From Protonemura montana (taxonomy: Eukaryota > Arthropoda > Insecta > Plecoptera > Nemouridae): a stretch of 64,000 bases of DNA. The stretch lies in contig OX387602.1 in NCBI GenBank assembly GCA_947568835.1, forward strand, positions 13,939,021 through 14,003,020. Direction: 5' to 3'. The first letter of the stretch is position 1; each line of letters begins with the position of its first letter. Position numbers and translations under genes: made by a program. The notes under the pieces were generated by a model. That model was not told where the DNA came from. It ran no database searches and saw nothing but the letters and a program-made list of their open reading frames with translations. This document shows positions 1-12,519 of the stretch, in pieces.

Positions 1-212
1 CAAGTGTTTTTATCTCTAGACTCCAGTAGAAATCCTACCAACAATAATAGAGGATGCTACCATCGATAAAAGAACATATTAACCCCACTAACTTATTTAA
101 CAGTTCTGCTCAATATTATAAAAAAAAATATATTTAACCATTTTTGCAATAGTAAAAGAAAATTTTTCGCAAGAAAAAATTTGAAAAAATAACCATTTAA
201 GGGTTAAAAAGG

Positions 213-338
213 ATAGCCGCAAACTTCATCGGGTGGCACCTATACCGTAACCACATGTTGCCTGCTCGTTTTCTCAGCAGAAAGCTTAACATTAACGCTG
301 AGTCTCTGGCAATACCCAACTCAATGATAGGTATTATA
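213..338 (-). repeat. MITE-like family, inverted piece (copy C)
   Basis: The reverse complement of this segment matches 806-915 and 63100-63215. All three share the order: a tract like AGCGTTAATGTTA, then CTGAGCAAACGAGC-type sequence, then GTGGTAAC, then GTGCCACC. It faces copy B, so the two form a distant inverted pair around about 470 bases of unique DNA. Confidence 0.6.
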
Positions 339-802
339 ATCTTTTTTCCAAGCTTTATGAAAATAATAATTATTTTAGACTTGTTATCCTTTTTACGTCA
401 ACATGTCTGCATCTATAATTTAACCACAATAAAAAAGCCATGCTTATACACAAGAAACTGTTTTAACATTCGCGAAGTGATCCCCACAGGAACGGCTGTA
501 TTGCTGAGATGAAATTGCTTTAGTGTGGTCGAGATTACTAAACCTTGACAAGCCAACACTTTGTTCATAGGTAAGTGAATTGTCTCCAGTCGTCGCTCTC
601 GTAGGGTAAGATGACCTGGCCTCGGCCTGGCCCTGGCTGGTCCAGCCACGCGAGAATGCTAACCTAGTTTTCAGTCGACTGCGACGCTAACGATCTGTTA
701 GTGCAGTTCGGATTAGGAGCAACTTAGTTGATGTTGCCTCTAGGGCTTCGCGAAACCACTTTTAGTTGAGTTTTAGATGAGCCGAGCTTTTTAGTGGTGA
801 TA

Positions 803-1036
803 CCATTGAGTTTATAGGTGTAGTCAGAGGACCAGCGTTGATGTTATACTTTGTGCTGAGCAAACGAGCCGGCAACACGTGGTAACGGTTGGTGCCACCC
901 GACGGCGCGTGCAGCCGTCGTCTTATACACACATCTACAATCAGTCGTTGGGGTTAAAATTAATACATATTAATTGAGCGTAAACCAGTATCAAATAAGA
1001 GTAACCTGCGAGAGATAACGAAGTGAAATGTTGCTA
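803..1036 (+). repeat. MITE-like family, direct piece (copy B)
   Basis: Two blocks align in order with the copy near 63.1-63.36 kb. The first runs from the GTAGTCAGAGG tract to GGCGCGTGC; the second holds GCGTAAACCAGT, then GAGTAA(C/T)CTGCGAG and GATAAC. The right end seen in the 63 kb copy is missing here, so this copy looks truncated. Confidence 0.6.
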
Positions 1037-1330
1037 TAAAAAAACGCAATGGGGCAAGTTAAATTGACGAAAAGGTAAGCTGAAAACGGTGAATAAAATC
1101 GGAGAAACCGTTGGCAGCTTAAGGGTGCAAAATCACAATATATAAATACAAGAACACACTCAAATTAATTTACTATTCCGATTCTGATTTTAATTCCAAA
1201 AATATATTCTGATTCCGATTCCGACCGCTGACGCATATATACTAGTTTAGGTTTTATGGTTTCTGATCAAATGCAGGAAAATAATAAAAGAGATGGCAAT
1301 TGTGTGCGTTTGTTGAGTGAGGAGGTTTGC

Positions 1331-1354
1331 GGGGGGGGGGGGGGGGGGGGGGGG
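1331..1354. repeat. Homopolymer run of 24 G
   Basis: A run of 24 consecutive G bases is followed by a short GA repeat. Long poly-G is rare in this AT-rich sequence. It could form a G-quadruplex, and it is a place where the assembled length may be unreliable. Confidence 0.95.
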
Positions 1355-4300
1355 AGAGAGAAAATATTATTGTTGTATATAAAATGTGAATAAATAAGGA
1401 ACGTTTGCGACAGAATAGTTTGCTCATTTTTAGGAAGGAATTTGTAAGAAACAGTATAGGAAATTGCGAAGAAAATAACATCAAAGAAATATAACAAAAA
1501 GTAGATAATTGACTTTCGAAATGAGGGGTTGACTCTCGAGGGGTTGGAACTTTGCGCGCCTACCAAGAAGGTAAAAATTCCTTTATTTCGTGGAAGCTTA
1601 TAAAATATGGACTATGCGATGGTGAGGAAATGTACAAAATGCCAACTCAAGAATTTGGAAAATCTCTCAAAGATAAAATAATCCATCTATACAAAACAAA
1701 AAATGTTTATAAACACTTCCTGTTCCTGTTAAGCATTAAATATGTATTTCTTGGAATTATTTATAAGAAACCTTTTAAAGGCATTGTGTGAGCATTTTCA
1801 TGATTTTCAAATTCATACATTTTGCAATTTCAATTTCAAATCGTCGCTAACAATTGCGCTGAAAACATTGTTTTGCCTTAAAATATGAAAATTGAAACCA
1901 GTTTGGTTGCAAAGCCCAGAGGGAATAATTTACTGCATAAATTGCGAAACATGATATGGGTTTTATAAAATCTCATCCAAGATTTCCAACGATCCGGCGA
2001 TATCTCATTTGCAAATCTGATAGATGTTTCCATCTTGTATTTTATTTATTTATTTATTTTGAATTAAAATTTGTTCAACTATTTCCTAGTTATAAATCAA
2101 GTCAAAGTTCTAGTGTGTACGGAGATACAACTAGTTAATTCCATCAAGATGAGATGTAAGGAACTCATCCAGGCTAAACAATTGTTTTTCTGTAAAGAAT
2201 TTTGCTAGCCTATTTTTGAAGCCACTTGCTAGGAAATTTCTTTGCGCCTTTAATTGCTACATTTAGCTTTTATAAGAAATCCATCTTATATCGTTTAAAT
2301 TAGTTCTTGCACAACAAATCAAAGTATATGCTTCAATTGATTACAAAATAAAGCAGAACTTCAACGACAGAAAACCACCCGAAAATCTAACTCACAGTCT
2401 ATAGTCAAAATATGGTGAAAACCAAAAAAAAAAAAAACACTTCGCTTATATCGATAGTGAGTGTAGAATTGACACCGATATGTAGCCCATTCAGCAAAAT
2501 CTTCACCGAGTACCTACATTCGGCCTCGAGCAAAGAATATTGTAAAGAAAGTCTCGCAAAGTTTTCCGAGATCATTTTTTTGAAAGCAGCTCTGTGTACG
2601 TGCGTTTCATCTTAGATAGAGGAGTTTTGAAGAGACCGTCTACTCTGTTTCTGTTCTGGGGTATGATTTTGCCGGTGTATATGACTGGTGTATGTGTATA
2701 GATTTCTACTGGAAGATATTTCTGTGTAGAGGAACATCTCGGAATTGCAATTGCATGTTTTTTCTTATCTGTCACATTCACGTTTTGTAGGAGTAATGCT
2801 TTAATTAAAAGAAAGTTTTAGTTTCCAGTAGCGAGCCTCACAGATCTATGCTAGTAAAGTAGATCACAAAAAATAACCCAAAACCCTATAGCGATGACAC
2901 GAGAAATGTAATAGATTTTATTGGACAATATTTATTGATACTATATTTGATTCTCGATCACGGAGAGATTTATCTGAGATGTGCAATAAACTATAGAATG
3001 CTATGTCTAAGTTAAATCAATATCAAACATTGTTCGAATACAGTAGAGGAATCACTGTCGGTGTAGAGGTATTTTCATTAGCACAAATTCCGTGATCGTT
3101 TTGCTGAAATGTGAACTGCACGTTTGTACGATGCTTATTTGTGCTGAATTTCTTAAAAGTGTTGTATGTAATTTACTGTGCAATACCTGCGTGCCACGTA
3201 AGAAAGTCTGCTACTTAGTTTTGTTTTTTTAAATTGAAACTGAGATCAATGCTTACTTTATGAAGTCTTCAATTGTTCTTGTTACATACAAGTTTTGCTA
3301 TAGTGAAATGTGGCTGTTATGTGCGGTCGCAGAATCGATTCAGTTTAATTCCAGCGAATTCCTATCTCGGTGAAACGCAGAAAAATTTAGTCCCACGGTC
3401 TAGTCCAGCAAAGTGAAGATGAAACAGCATCGATTTAATTAACAACAAGCGACCAGAATGACATGATGTTAAGGTTCGTACATTTGCGGGCGACTTTAAT
3501 AGCACCATTTCTTTTAAGGTATCTCTCAGTCCTTTTGTCTGCCTTGCCATTTTCTTTTAGTCTCGAAGAGGCTTAAAGAAGATCTAAAGAACCAAGCTAT
3601 ACGAGCAGAGATCTTTACTAGGAGTCATTCCTGCGCGTTACAGGGCGTAACACAGCTCGGGAAAGAAAACGTGTCTGTATACATGTTCCCGATGTGATGT
3701 TGGCATCGATAGAATTCTTCTGACGACTAGATCCACCGAAGTGTATAATGTAAAAATGATTATTCTTTAGCAAACTTCCCAACACTTCGTATTGACGGCG
3801 ACGGCGTTGCCGTCAACGTATCAGCCGTCATATGACGTCGGCGTCGTCGCACACAAAATTGAGACTGCGATGACATATCACATTGTGCGGTCATGTGATG
3901 TTTATGTGTGTAAAGGGCATGCCGATGAAATTCGACAAGGGAGGACGGAGCAAACAAGGGATGAAAGGTGCTTGAAGCAATTTTCGTCTCGTTTGGGGCC
4001 GGCTGGGAAAATATTTTGACGTTAGACACGAGGAAAATGGTCGTCAAATTAAATCATGTCGTCCACGTCCGTATGAGACTTTAGGGACCGCCGTGGCTAT
4101 CGAATCTGTTACAAAATTGATATAATATTGAGACTAAATCCAATTTCGGGAATCAATCTCGGGCATTAGTTTCAAGATCCAAGCAGTCTCTTGAGAGCTC
4201 AAATCGGATGCTTGGACGCAGCAAACGATCAATCGAAAATAAGTTTAGATCCGTTTCCCTATTCGCTGGGGAACAATTTTATTTTTCTGACAAGTGGATG

Positions 4301-5079
4301 CATACGAGTTTTGTCATGTGTTGTTTGCGTAACTGTATACATACAATTGGTTTCTGGTGCGCTTGAAGGGAGTATTCTATTTTTCTAGCACTCACAAGAA
4401 CTGACCGCGAGGACACTTAGGTAAGTTTGCTCGTGGGGAAGGTGTATTCTGTAATGATACTCTACATTTGGTCTACACACTTCGGTCGTCTTTGGTCTGT
4501 CATATAGAGTGTGCATCAAATAAAATTGAGCATCTCCAACTCGTCTTCGTGGCACTCTCGAAAAGAACCGTTCACAAAAGAAAACGTTACTGAGCACCAG
4601 AATATAATTTGAATATTAACGAAAGATTCCAAGGATACCAATGTTTTTCTTGACGCTTTGAAGCGCTTTGAAGGTTGAAGATATCGAGAAATATTTCTAA
4701 CATCACATGTTTAAAAAAATTTGAAAATATTGATGTCACGAGAGATCAAGAACAGTTTTCTGCAAGCATTTTAGTTGTTATTAAATAAAATGTGTAGTAC
4801 AGAAATAATTATATATTTTGAAGCTGGTGGGTAGCGATCGATACTAGCGCTAGTTGGCGTGGCTGCGACCAGCACTAACCAGAAATTGTAGAAACATAAC
4901 CTACAACAAAGACCACCTACAATTAGCTGTCAAGTGTCACTGTCAGTTTTGCACAAGTGAGCGAAGCGAGAAAAATCAAGACCGAACATTTATGGGTTGC
5001 TTTTGAAAGAGTCGTGCTCGTACAATTATTTATTTTAGAGCTAACAACTGTTCGCATCTAATCCATTATTTTATCTACA

Positions 5080-5733
5080 ATGGTAATTTACGGAGTATAC
5101 ATCGTTTCCAAGTCTGGCGGCTTAATTTTCAACCATGATAATAACGTCCCAAAGATCGAGACTGAGAAGACATTTAGTTTCCCCTTGGACATAAAACTGA
5201 ACTATGAAAACAAGAAGGTTGTTGTAGCTTTTAACCAGCGTGATGGAATTAACATTGGCCATGTGTTGACGGCCGTGAACGGAGTTCCAGCCACTGGGAG
5301 ACAGCTTGACGATGGGCGTGATGTATTCGACATAATTAACAATGAAGAAAGCTATCCTTTGAACCTGAGATTCAACCGCCCAAGAATGACAACAAATGAA
5401 AAGATATTTTTAGCAAGCATGTTCTATCCATTATTTGCCATTGCAAGTCAACTAAGCCCAGAGCCTCGAAGTTCTGGCATAGAAATTCTTGAAGCAGACA
5501 CTTTTAGATTGTATTGTTTCCAAACATTGACAGGAGTGAAATTTATTGTAGTAGCAGAGCCTCAGCAAACAGGTATGGATATTCTTTTAAAAAGAATTTA
5601 TGAGCAGTATGCAGACTTTGCATTAAAAAACCCTTTTTACTCTTTGGAGATGCCAATCAGGTGCGAGTTATTTGACACATCACTGCAAAGTCTTCTTGAA
5701 CAGGTTGAAAGAACAGGAATCAGTAACGTGTAA
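5080..5733 (+). CDS. TRAPPC4: Trafficking protein particle complex subunit 4 (synbindin / Trs23 family)
   Basis: A core subunit of the TRAPP tethering complexes, which act as a Rab1 exchange factor in ER-to-Golgi and Golgi traffic; it acts in the cytosol on membranes. The single uninterrupted frame of 217 residues is close to the animal norm of about 219. It opens with the longin-type strand ([15 protein letters not shown]) and carries the PDZ-like insertion with GHVLTAVNG near residues 65-75. It then has the strongly conserved block [20 protein letters not shown] (about 105-125) and ends with [20 protein letters not shown]. The ATG at 5080 is chosen because the family N-terminus starts there. 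There are no introns. The gene converges on PPIL4, whose stop lies 222 bases downstream. Identification is by family knowledge and is very secure. Confidence 0.96.
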   Translation: MVIYGVYIVSKSGGLIFNHDNNVPKIETEKTFSFPLDIKLNYENKKVVVAFNQRDGINIGHVLTAVNGVPATGRQLDDGRDVFDIINNEESYPLNLRFNRPRMTTNEKIFLASMFYPLFAIASQLSPEPRSSGIEILEADTFRLYCFQTLTGVKFIVVAEPQQTGMDILLKRIYEQYADFALKNPFYSLEMPIRCELFDTSLQSLLEQVERTGISNV

Positions 5734-5777
5734 AGACATGTATGAAAAAAAATACATTATTCTCATCACGATCATAC

Positions 5778-5908
5778 TTTATTGCATCTAGATGTGTAAA
5801 ATAACAGATACAACAGTCAAGGTTTTGTGAAAATACAAGTACATGCTACACTTACAAAACAATCAGAGAAAAAAATTATGTAAGCCTATCAATTTTTGAT
5901 AGAATAAA
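5778..5908. terminator. Convergent, overlapping polyadenylation signals (TRAPPC4 / PPIL4)
   Basis: AATAAA on the + strand at 5903-5908 suits TRAPPC4. TTTATT at 5778-5783 reads AATAAA on the - strand and suits PPIL4. Each signal lies beyond the other, so if both are used the two 3' untranslated regions overlap by at least about 130 bases. The use of these signals is inferred. Confidence 0.55.
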
Positions 5909-5954
5909 TTACAATTACATTATACAGTAAAACATGACGCCTACTTTTATTAGT

Positions 5955-8900
5955 TCATAACTTCACTTTTGTTTTAGCCAACTTTGATTTGATCTTAATT
6001 TTCTTTGCCAATTTAGCCTTCTTTTTAGCCGACTCCTTCCTTGATGTAGTTTTCCGTTTCTTTCCACCTGTGTCCGAGGAATCACTAGAAGAGTTGCTTC
6101 CACTAGAACTGCTTGAACTTGATGAGCTGCTACTACTACTACTACTACTCGAGTGAGACCGGCGTTTTTTACTTGCACTTTTATCCTTGCTGCCGTCTTT
6201 CACTCTCACTGCTGTTTTAACTCTTTTATTCTCAGTCTCCTTTAACAGTCCCTTTTTACTGTCATGACCTTTTGGCTTGGTCTCATTTTCTTTGAAATGC
6301 CTGTTTTCATACTCTTCTCGCAAAGGTTTCGATTCATGTCGTCTAATGTCTCTGCCTTTATCGTTACAATCACTATACCTGAGCTCAGCTTCTTCACGAA
6401 TGGAATGCTTGCCCCCGCCCAAATGCTCATCTCGGTGAACCCTGTCCGTTCTCACATCTCTGCCTTGATCATCTCGGTGAACCCTGTCCGTTCTCACATC
6501 TCTGCCTTGATTATCTCGGTGGTACCTCTCTACCCTATGCTTCTCTTCTCTAATTCTGTCTTCCAGGTGTGGTCTCTTCTTCCAATCTTCCCTGTCCCTT
6601 CTCTCATCTTTCCCATAATCATTTCGGTGGTTTCCCTCTAAGCCATATCTCTCTTCTCTACTTCTTTCCTCGCGGTGTGGTCTTTCCTTCCACTCTTCCC
6701 TGTCTCTCTTCACCTCTCTACCCTGATCACCTTTCCGGTTCTTCCCTACCCCATTTCCCTCTTCTCTAATCTTATCTTCTCGATGTGGCCTTTCCATCCT
6801 CTCTTCTCTATACCGTTCATCTCGACGAGATGGCTCTCTCGTCTCATTCCTAACTTCTCTAGTCCTATCAGTACGATGTTTATCTTCCCTCTCTCGTCGT
6901 ACATTCTCGTCGGAAAGTTGAGGTTTTCCTCTCTCTTGGTTTCTCTCCTCTCTGGTTGGCCGTTTTTCACCCCTTTCCTTATCACCACGACGACCATCGT
7001 TATGGTGTTCTATAAACTTGTTATTCAAATTTGGTCTGTCTTCGAGCCATTCCCTCCTTGATTTGTTTTCAACCGAACGATGTGTATTTTCATCCAAATC
7101 GTTCTTGTTTTTAACGGAGCTGGCGTGACGCCTGTTTGCCCTCTCGCCATCATCATTTCTATCATTTTTTTTCGGTGGGGTCATCTTTTCAGTATTACGC
7201 CGAGAGTTTTTGTGATTCTTCGATGCTATGTCTTCTTTAAAATGCTCCACGCCTCGGCCTTTTCCTTTCCAACGCATCTTCGATACACTTTGACTGAAGT
7301 CGACATGTATTCTGCGATCGTCGATCAGGACATTGTCCATCTTGAAGAACGCATCTTCGCAAGACTTTTGCTCTTCGAACTCAACAAATGCATACTGTAA
7401 AGAATCCCCAGTGGATTTATCACGGATCACTTCACAGCTACAAACAAGAAACAGACAAATTAGATATTATGAGTGGTTACGGTTAAACAACAGAGAACTG
7501 TTGACAGACTAAAACATGAAATAGTTGGATTTGGTACCTTTTTACTTTTCCAAATCGACTGAAGATTATTTCGAGGTCATCATCGGATGTGACAGGATTC
7601 AGTTTGCACACAAAGAGTACGTTTTCAGGAGGGGCCATGTCTGCGTCGGGCAGGTCTCCCACTATTTCCAGGATCGTCGCCTGTGCCTGGGCTTCTCGTT
7701 TGCGCACCATTTCCTCCAACTCCTGTGGTGTTAGGCCCTTGCTCTCCTCCAGATCTTCATCGGCCGCAATGCGGCCGTTCTGCAAGTTTTTTAAGTTTGT
7801 TTATTCTACGCTCTGCTAATGGAAGTTAAAATCTTTGAAGATATTAATAAGCGGCAGAAGGCTGCGAGTAGCAAATTATGAAGAAGGTCCATAATTTAAT
7901 TCTGCCGTAATTCATACGAGCTAACATCACCTAGGTGCATATAACGCACAATTGTCATTATTATTTGTTACGACTCTGATATCAGAATAGGTAGAAAAGA
8001 CTTATTTGCGACTAAAAAACAACTCTTTTTCTCAAACAGTTAACTGGTAAATGGATATTTGATTGATATTTCCGTACCAGTAACGTTTCTTTAGATGGCT
8101 CAGGTGATCCATCAGGTACCACTAGTCCTGTAGGATCGTCAAATGGGTCTTCCAGTATCACAGTGTGTGTGATCCTGATGTCCTGGTAGGGTCGGTGCTC
8201 GTTGTCACAGATGACTTCATTGAGTTTGAGCAAAATCTCGTTGCCTTCAGCCACTTCTCCAAAGACACAGTGCTCCCCATCCAATGATTGAAGTTCACTG
8301 CTCAGAGTCAGGAAAAACTGCGATCCCAGCCTAATGGAAATAAATGGCACATCTCATTGCTGGCCTGCTTACGATTTTTCAGGGACACATTGGATAATTT
8401 AGCGACTAGGGAATGGCCAAAGGAGAGGTCAGACCATGATTTGAGCAATGAAATGTTAAAAAATAGATATGGTTTATTTAGAATACTTAAAAAAAATGTA
8501 TATAAATAAGTTTCTCATCTTATGAAGTAATATGATTTATAAGGTTGAGGAGAGATAACACTAGGGGAGCATTAGATGCCCAGAATATCAGAATATTTGC
8601 CTATGTTATTACTGGTTACTGGTACACTGGTAAAACATTACAATTTATCTAAGAGTACTGAACACTTACATATTGTCTCCGCAGTTAACCATGGACAACA
8701 GCCCAGCTTTCGAGTGCTTGATCTTTGGAATCATTTCAGCTTCGAAAAACTTTTTCTCTTCTCCAAAGATTTTGCTGTAAAAACAAATATTTTATTTAAC
8801 AAGTTACAGTAAAAAAAGGTTGATCCACACTAACTGTCTCACTACTAGCGCACTACTACTGGTACCTCAGAAGATCATCAATTTTCACAGTAATGTAATT

Positions 8901-9389
8901 CATTCAGTTAGCATTCAGGCAAATGAGAAAAGATGCATCGTCAATGGGAGATAAAATCAAGTTAAAGACTGCAGTAAAGACTTACCATAGCAAGAATGAA
9001 AGGAGTAGAATTTTAAGCTTGTTGTGTTTATACTTAAATTTTTTATGTGATCCAAACGTATTATTTCTAGATATCTATTAAATAAGTCAATTGGCTCATA
9101 CCAGTATACAGATTCTCCATTTTTTCCTGAACCAGTGGGATCACCAGTTTGTGCGATGAAGTTGTGTTGGATCGAGTGGAACAAGCAGAAATTGTAATAT
9201 TTTATCTTGCATAGCTTGAGGAAGTTCTTGCACGCTGAAAACACATTTGAAAAACATTACATTTATGGAGATCAGCAGCAAACAAAGTAAAAAAGATGTT
9301 GACATTATTTGAGGCTTACCTTCTGGTCGTTCTTCAAGATAAAGATCTACTGTGAAATCTCCTGCCGTTGTTTCAATGACCACAGACAT
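5955..9389 (-). CDS. PPIL4: Peptidyl-prolyl cis-trans isomerase-like 4 (cyclophilin + RRM)
   Basis: A nuclear spliceosome-associated cyclophilin. Six exons join in phase: 9389-9320, 9234-9102, 8774-8670, 8330-8078, 7779-7538 and 7437-5955, giving 761 residues. Residues 1 to about 165 form the cyclophilin domain, with N-terminus [21 protein letters not shown], then [15 protein letters not shown] and VFGEV. Linker motifs PYQDIRI and EDPFDDP are typical of this subfamily. The RRM spans about 239-317, with LFVCKL as RNP2 and YAFVEFE as RNP1. The rest, about 440 residues, is a low-complexity Arg/Asp/Glu tail with REER and RDRE repeats, an 18-Ser run and a Lys-rich end. The tail is much longer than in the human protein of about 492 residues. 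Every intron is GT-AG. The start matches the family N-terminus. Confidence 0.93.
6429..6512 (-). repeat. 42-bp tandem duplication in the PPIL4 tail
   Basis: Two identical 42-base units, 6429-6470 and 6471-6512, lie in the last PPIL4 exon and duplicate 14 residues of the charged tail ([14 protein letters not shown] type). The perfect match suggests a recent event. The length is a multiple of three, so the frame is kept. Confidence 0.85.
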
Positions 9390-10741
9390 GTTCCTGATCG
9401 TATTTTTTATATTTGTTTAAGATATCCGAATTATTCAGTAGCCTGCAAAGAGTACACCGTAAAAGTTATTAACAAGGTTACAAGTTATAGTTTACATATT
9501 TAAAACCTAAGTCGAATTGCGGAGCGTGACTTCACTAGGGCCGTAAGTTAGAACATTTACTTAATGAACTTGACGTTTTACACTTCCTATTTCCCTACAT
9601 AACAAAGTCCTTCTTAAATCCAAATCGTATGTTTCTAGTTATTAGCAAATATGTATTAACCTAACTTTACCCGCCAGAGATTTTTTTAGGTTAAAGGATG
9701 AGAAACTAGCTCAATCGACAAAAAGTGGTATGGAAATCAATTCCAGCACTCATATGTCATGCGAAAGGTAAAATTTGGCACGTAACCCATAACATTTGAC
9801 AACATAAATTAGAGTACAATGTACAAACCACAAATTATGTGCCACAAACGCTCACGCTACGACTGCCATTCTTCAGGCAGGCTACCAAGGTCACATCAAA
9901 AATCTAGCCGCTCAATTTCAAATTGTCTACTCAATCCTTTTCAGGCGATTAATTTCAGTTTAAAAGAAAAAACGGTAGTTCATACTCATATTACTGTTTC
10001 GCACAACAGAACATTGAGAGCTCATATTTTCTCACCCTTACCCAACTATTGTGGCTGCACATTATATAGTTGCACCTCAAACACCATAGACCTCAAACAA
10101 TCTAAAAATTCAAATAAGATAATTGATGAACTACCATCACCATATCTACGAAAAGCAATTCAGGTGATAACATCCTTTATATCCTAATATATTTTATGTC
10201 ATGTACTACACAGCATGGATGAAAATAAAATAACATTTTAAGCTAACTAAAAAAAGTGAAAAGTGTAATAAAAACTATGGCGTCTGCCAGAAAATAGAAC
10301 TGCCGATAACTATCAAATACAAAAGAAATCAAATTTCCGCTTAGTTCTAAACAAAATAGAGTTGATTTATCAACCTTCTCTAAAAGAAAATACGCAAAAA
10401 AATATTGATCCCTAACTGCCGCCAAAAAACGAACAACATTTGAAAGCCACTTCCTCGATAGGTGCTGCGCTCTGCTGTACAAGGAGGGTGTAAGCAAAAC
10501 TATGCGCAGAGCAGCCTCGATTGCTCAGTGGCAGCTCAGTCAATGTGTTGATTGTAGGCAGGTACAAGGTGTTCGGCAGTACGTGAAGAATTTGCTTTCA
10601 ATGTGTTAGATTCACTGTAAAACAACAGTTTTTCTATGTTTACTCAAATTGCGTTGTCTGTTTGACATGTTCATGTTCATTTCCTTTGGTCTCTTGTGCA
10701 AACTTCGCCACAATCTTAAAAAATAAGAGCGGATTTGAAAC

Positions 10742-10763
10742 AATGTCTACTACACTTTTGGAA
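10742..10763 (+). other. Candidate first coding exon (possible alternative start of TAB2)
   Basis: An ATG followed by seven codons ends at a good donor (GAAG then GTGAGA) in phase 1. The only downstream + strand gene is TAB2. Splicing in phase 1 to the CCCGCAG acceptor at about 14547 would give MSTTLLED joined to DLLPCQ and then the CUE domain. This would compete with the ATG at 14523. The idea rests on splice signals alone. Confidence 0.3.
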
Positions 10764-12425
10764 GGTGAGATTGGATTACGTTTTTCGCTATTTTCATTCA
10801 GTTTAAGTTAACTCTAGTGTAAATGTCTTACATATAAAATAGGCTCATACCATGGTAGAATTATCGAATGAATATAACGCAGGTAACCCATTTGGAACCT
10901 TTAAATTGTGACGTGACACTTAAAAAGCGAGGCACTATTTTGTTGTGCTGTAATCAGCTGACTGGTGTAACAAGATACTTTCCTCCAAATACAACGATTT
11001 TGCGTGTCAGAGGCATTATACACTTTAAACTGTAAATCACCAGAGCTAATTTTGACAGAATTATCATCGATTGAAAAAGTTTGACACTGACTGAATTAAA
11101 ACCGCACGCGCCTGTCCTTCAGAATGAGTTTTGGTAACATCGTAGCTGATCGTAGCACCAGAAACCAACGATAACACACTACTTCTTATTCTTGCGTAAT
11201 ACAAGCAACATACATAAGTAAATTGTGCGTAATTCCTTAACGTACTGCTATGCTTTCTCACTTTCTTTCCTTACATACACTAATTTTTTACCAATTTAAT
11301 TCGATTTTAGTGTGTATTGCAAGCTGTTAATTTAATTAAGTCGATATACGTTTTGTAATAGGACCTATGGATAGGAAAATTAATACACAATATAAAGATA
11401 TAGATTATAGATTTTGCCATACACTAAACAGACTAGACTTAAAATAATTACTTTTGATCAAGCCTTTTCATTTACGTTGTGTGCAATTGCACTCCTACAC
11501 GCCTAGCCAAGTAGATTGTTTCTAGATCCCACGTCACGAAAACACCTGTCTTTGCTTAGGTCCCATGATCAGAACTAAAATACGTTCCCCACACCTTCAC
11601 TTAATTAATTGCGAGGTTCAACACCCTGCAAAAAATTATGTATTCACCGCGCCAATATTTTTTACGTGCTAATGCCGTACGCCAACGACGAGACATCGCT
11701 GAAACGAACTATATTCATTGATGCACCCTGTCAAGCTTGATGCTTTGAAAGGTTGTCAAATCTGAATGCATTTCTCTCGAAGGTGTTGATCATTGATGAA
11801 AGTTCAACCCGGACTTCGGAGATGGAAATCTAGGTCTGTTAGTTTGCATACCTCATTTCAGATTATTGCAGAACTTTGTAGTAATAGCTTTTTACCGTCT
11901 AAATCTTGGCAAGTTTCGCTCGACTTCTGGATTGAGATGCCTTTTAACTGTGGGGACCAATACAAAAATAATTCAAACTCTTTTTATTAGACAATTAACC
12001 CGCTGGTAATAATAGGGTTGTTATCAAAATAATGAATCTGATTAATGAATAATAGCGATTATAACTGGTTGTTCTGGCGCAGACATCGAAGAAAAAAAGT
12101 GGACTTAATAGTCGTCTTCAACCAAGGAAGGCATTGATTTACTGGCAATCGCATGCCAATTAGAATAATAGCGTTATAAGTAGGTACAGAACATGCAGTA
12201 CCTACTTGAATTCTAAACACGCACCAAGCATATTTTCAAGCTAAATTCGTAGTTACACACGACTGGAATGCAAATGTTTTGGTTGCTCTAGCCACTTGTT
12301 TCCTAAGAAACATTTTGGTCACAGAATTACCGTTATTCAGTGCGATTTGTGATATATTTTAAACATCTCCAGTTGTATTAGGATGAAATCTTATTCAAAT
12401 TGTAAACGCTTGCAATGCGCGGGGT

Positions 12426-12519
12426 ATTTTATTATTAACAACACTATAACCGTCTCAAAAATTGAAACGCGTTTGGGCATCAATTTTTGAGACGGTTATA
12501 GTGTTGTTAATAATAAAAT
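12426..12519. repeat. Perfect 40-bp inverted repeat with 14-base loop
   Basis: Arms 12426-12465 and 12480-12519 are exact reverse complements over 40 bases, with a 14-base spacer. The arms start with ATTTTATTATTAACAACACT. No coding capacity lies inside. The shape fits a short foldback or MITE-type element, or a hairpin RNA; perfect arms suggest recent origin or selection on pairing. Confidence 0.9.

Larger units (their letters stand above)
1..5079. other. Intergenic region, AT-rich, repeat-bearing
   Basis: No coding exon can be supported here on either strand. Open frames are short and look like chance frames. The stretch holds two pieces of a dispersed repeat family (213-338 inverted and 803-1036 direct, listed separately) and a run of 24 G residues at 1331-1354. 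The last few hundred bases before 5080 must contain the TRAPPC4 promoter and 5' leader, but no TATA box stands out. Confidence 0.6.

Noticed and set aside
9819..10187. 122-codon + strand frame upstream of 10.2 kb
   Set aside because: Composition is not protein-like and no family resemblance was seen.
10511..10560. tRNA-like GCTCAGT-GGCAG pattern
   Set aside because: No cloverleaf could be drawn: acceptor and anticodon arms do not pair.
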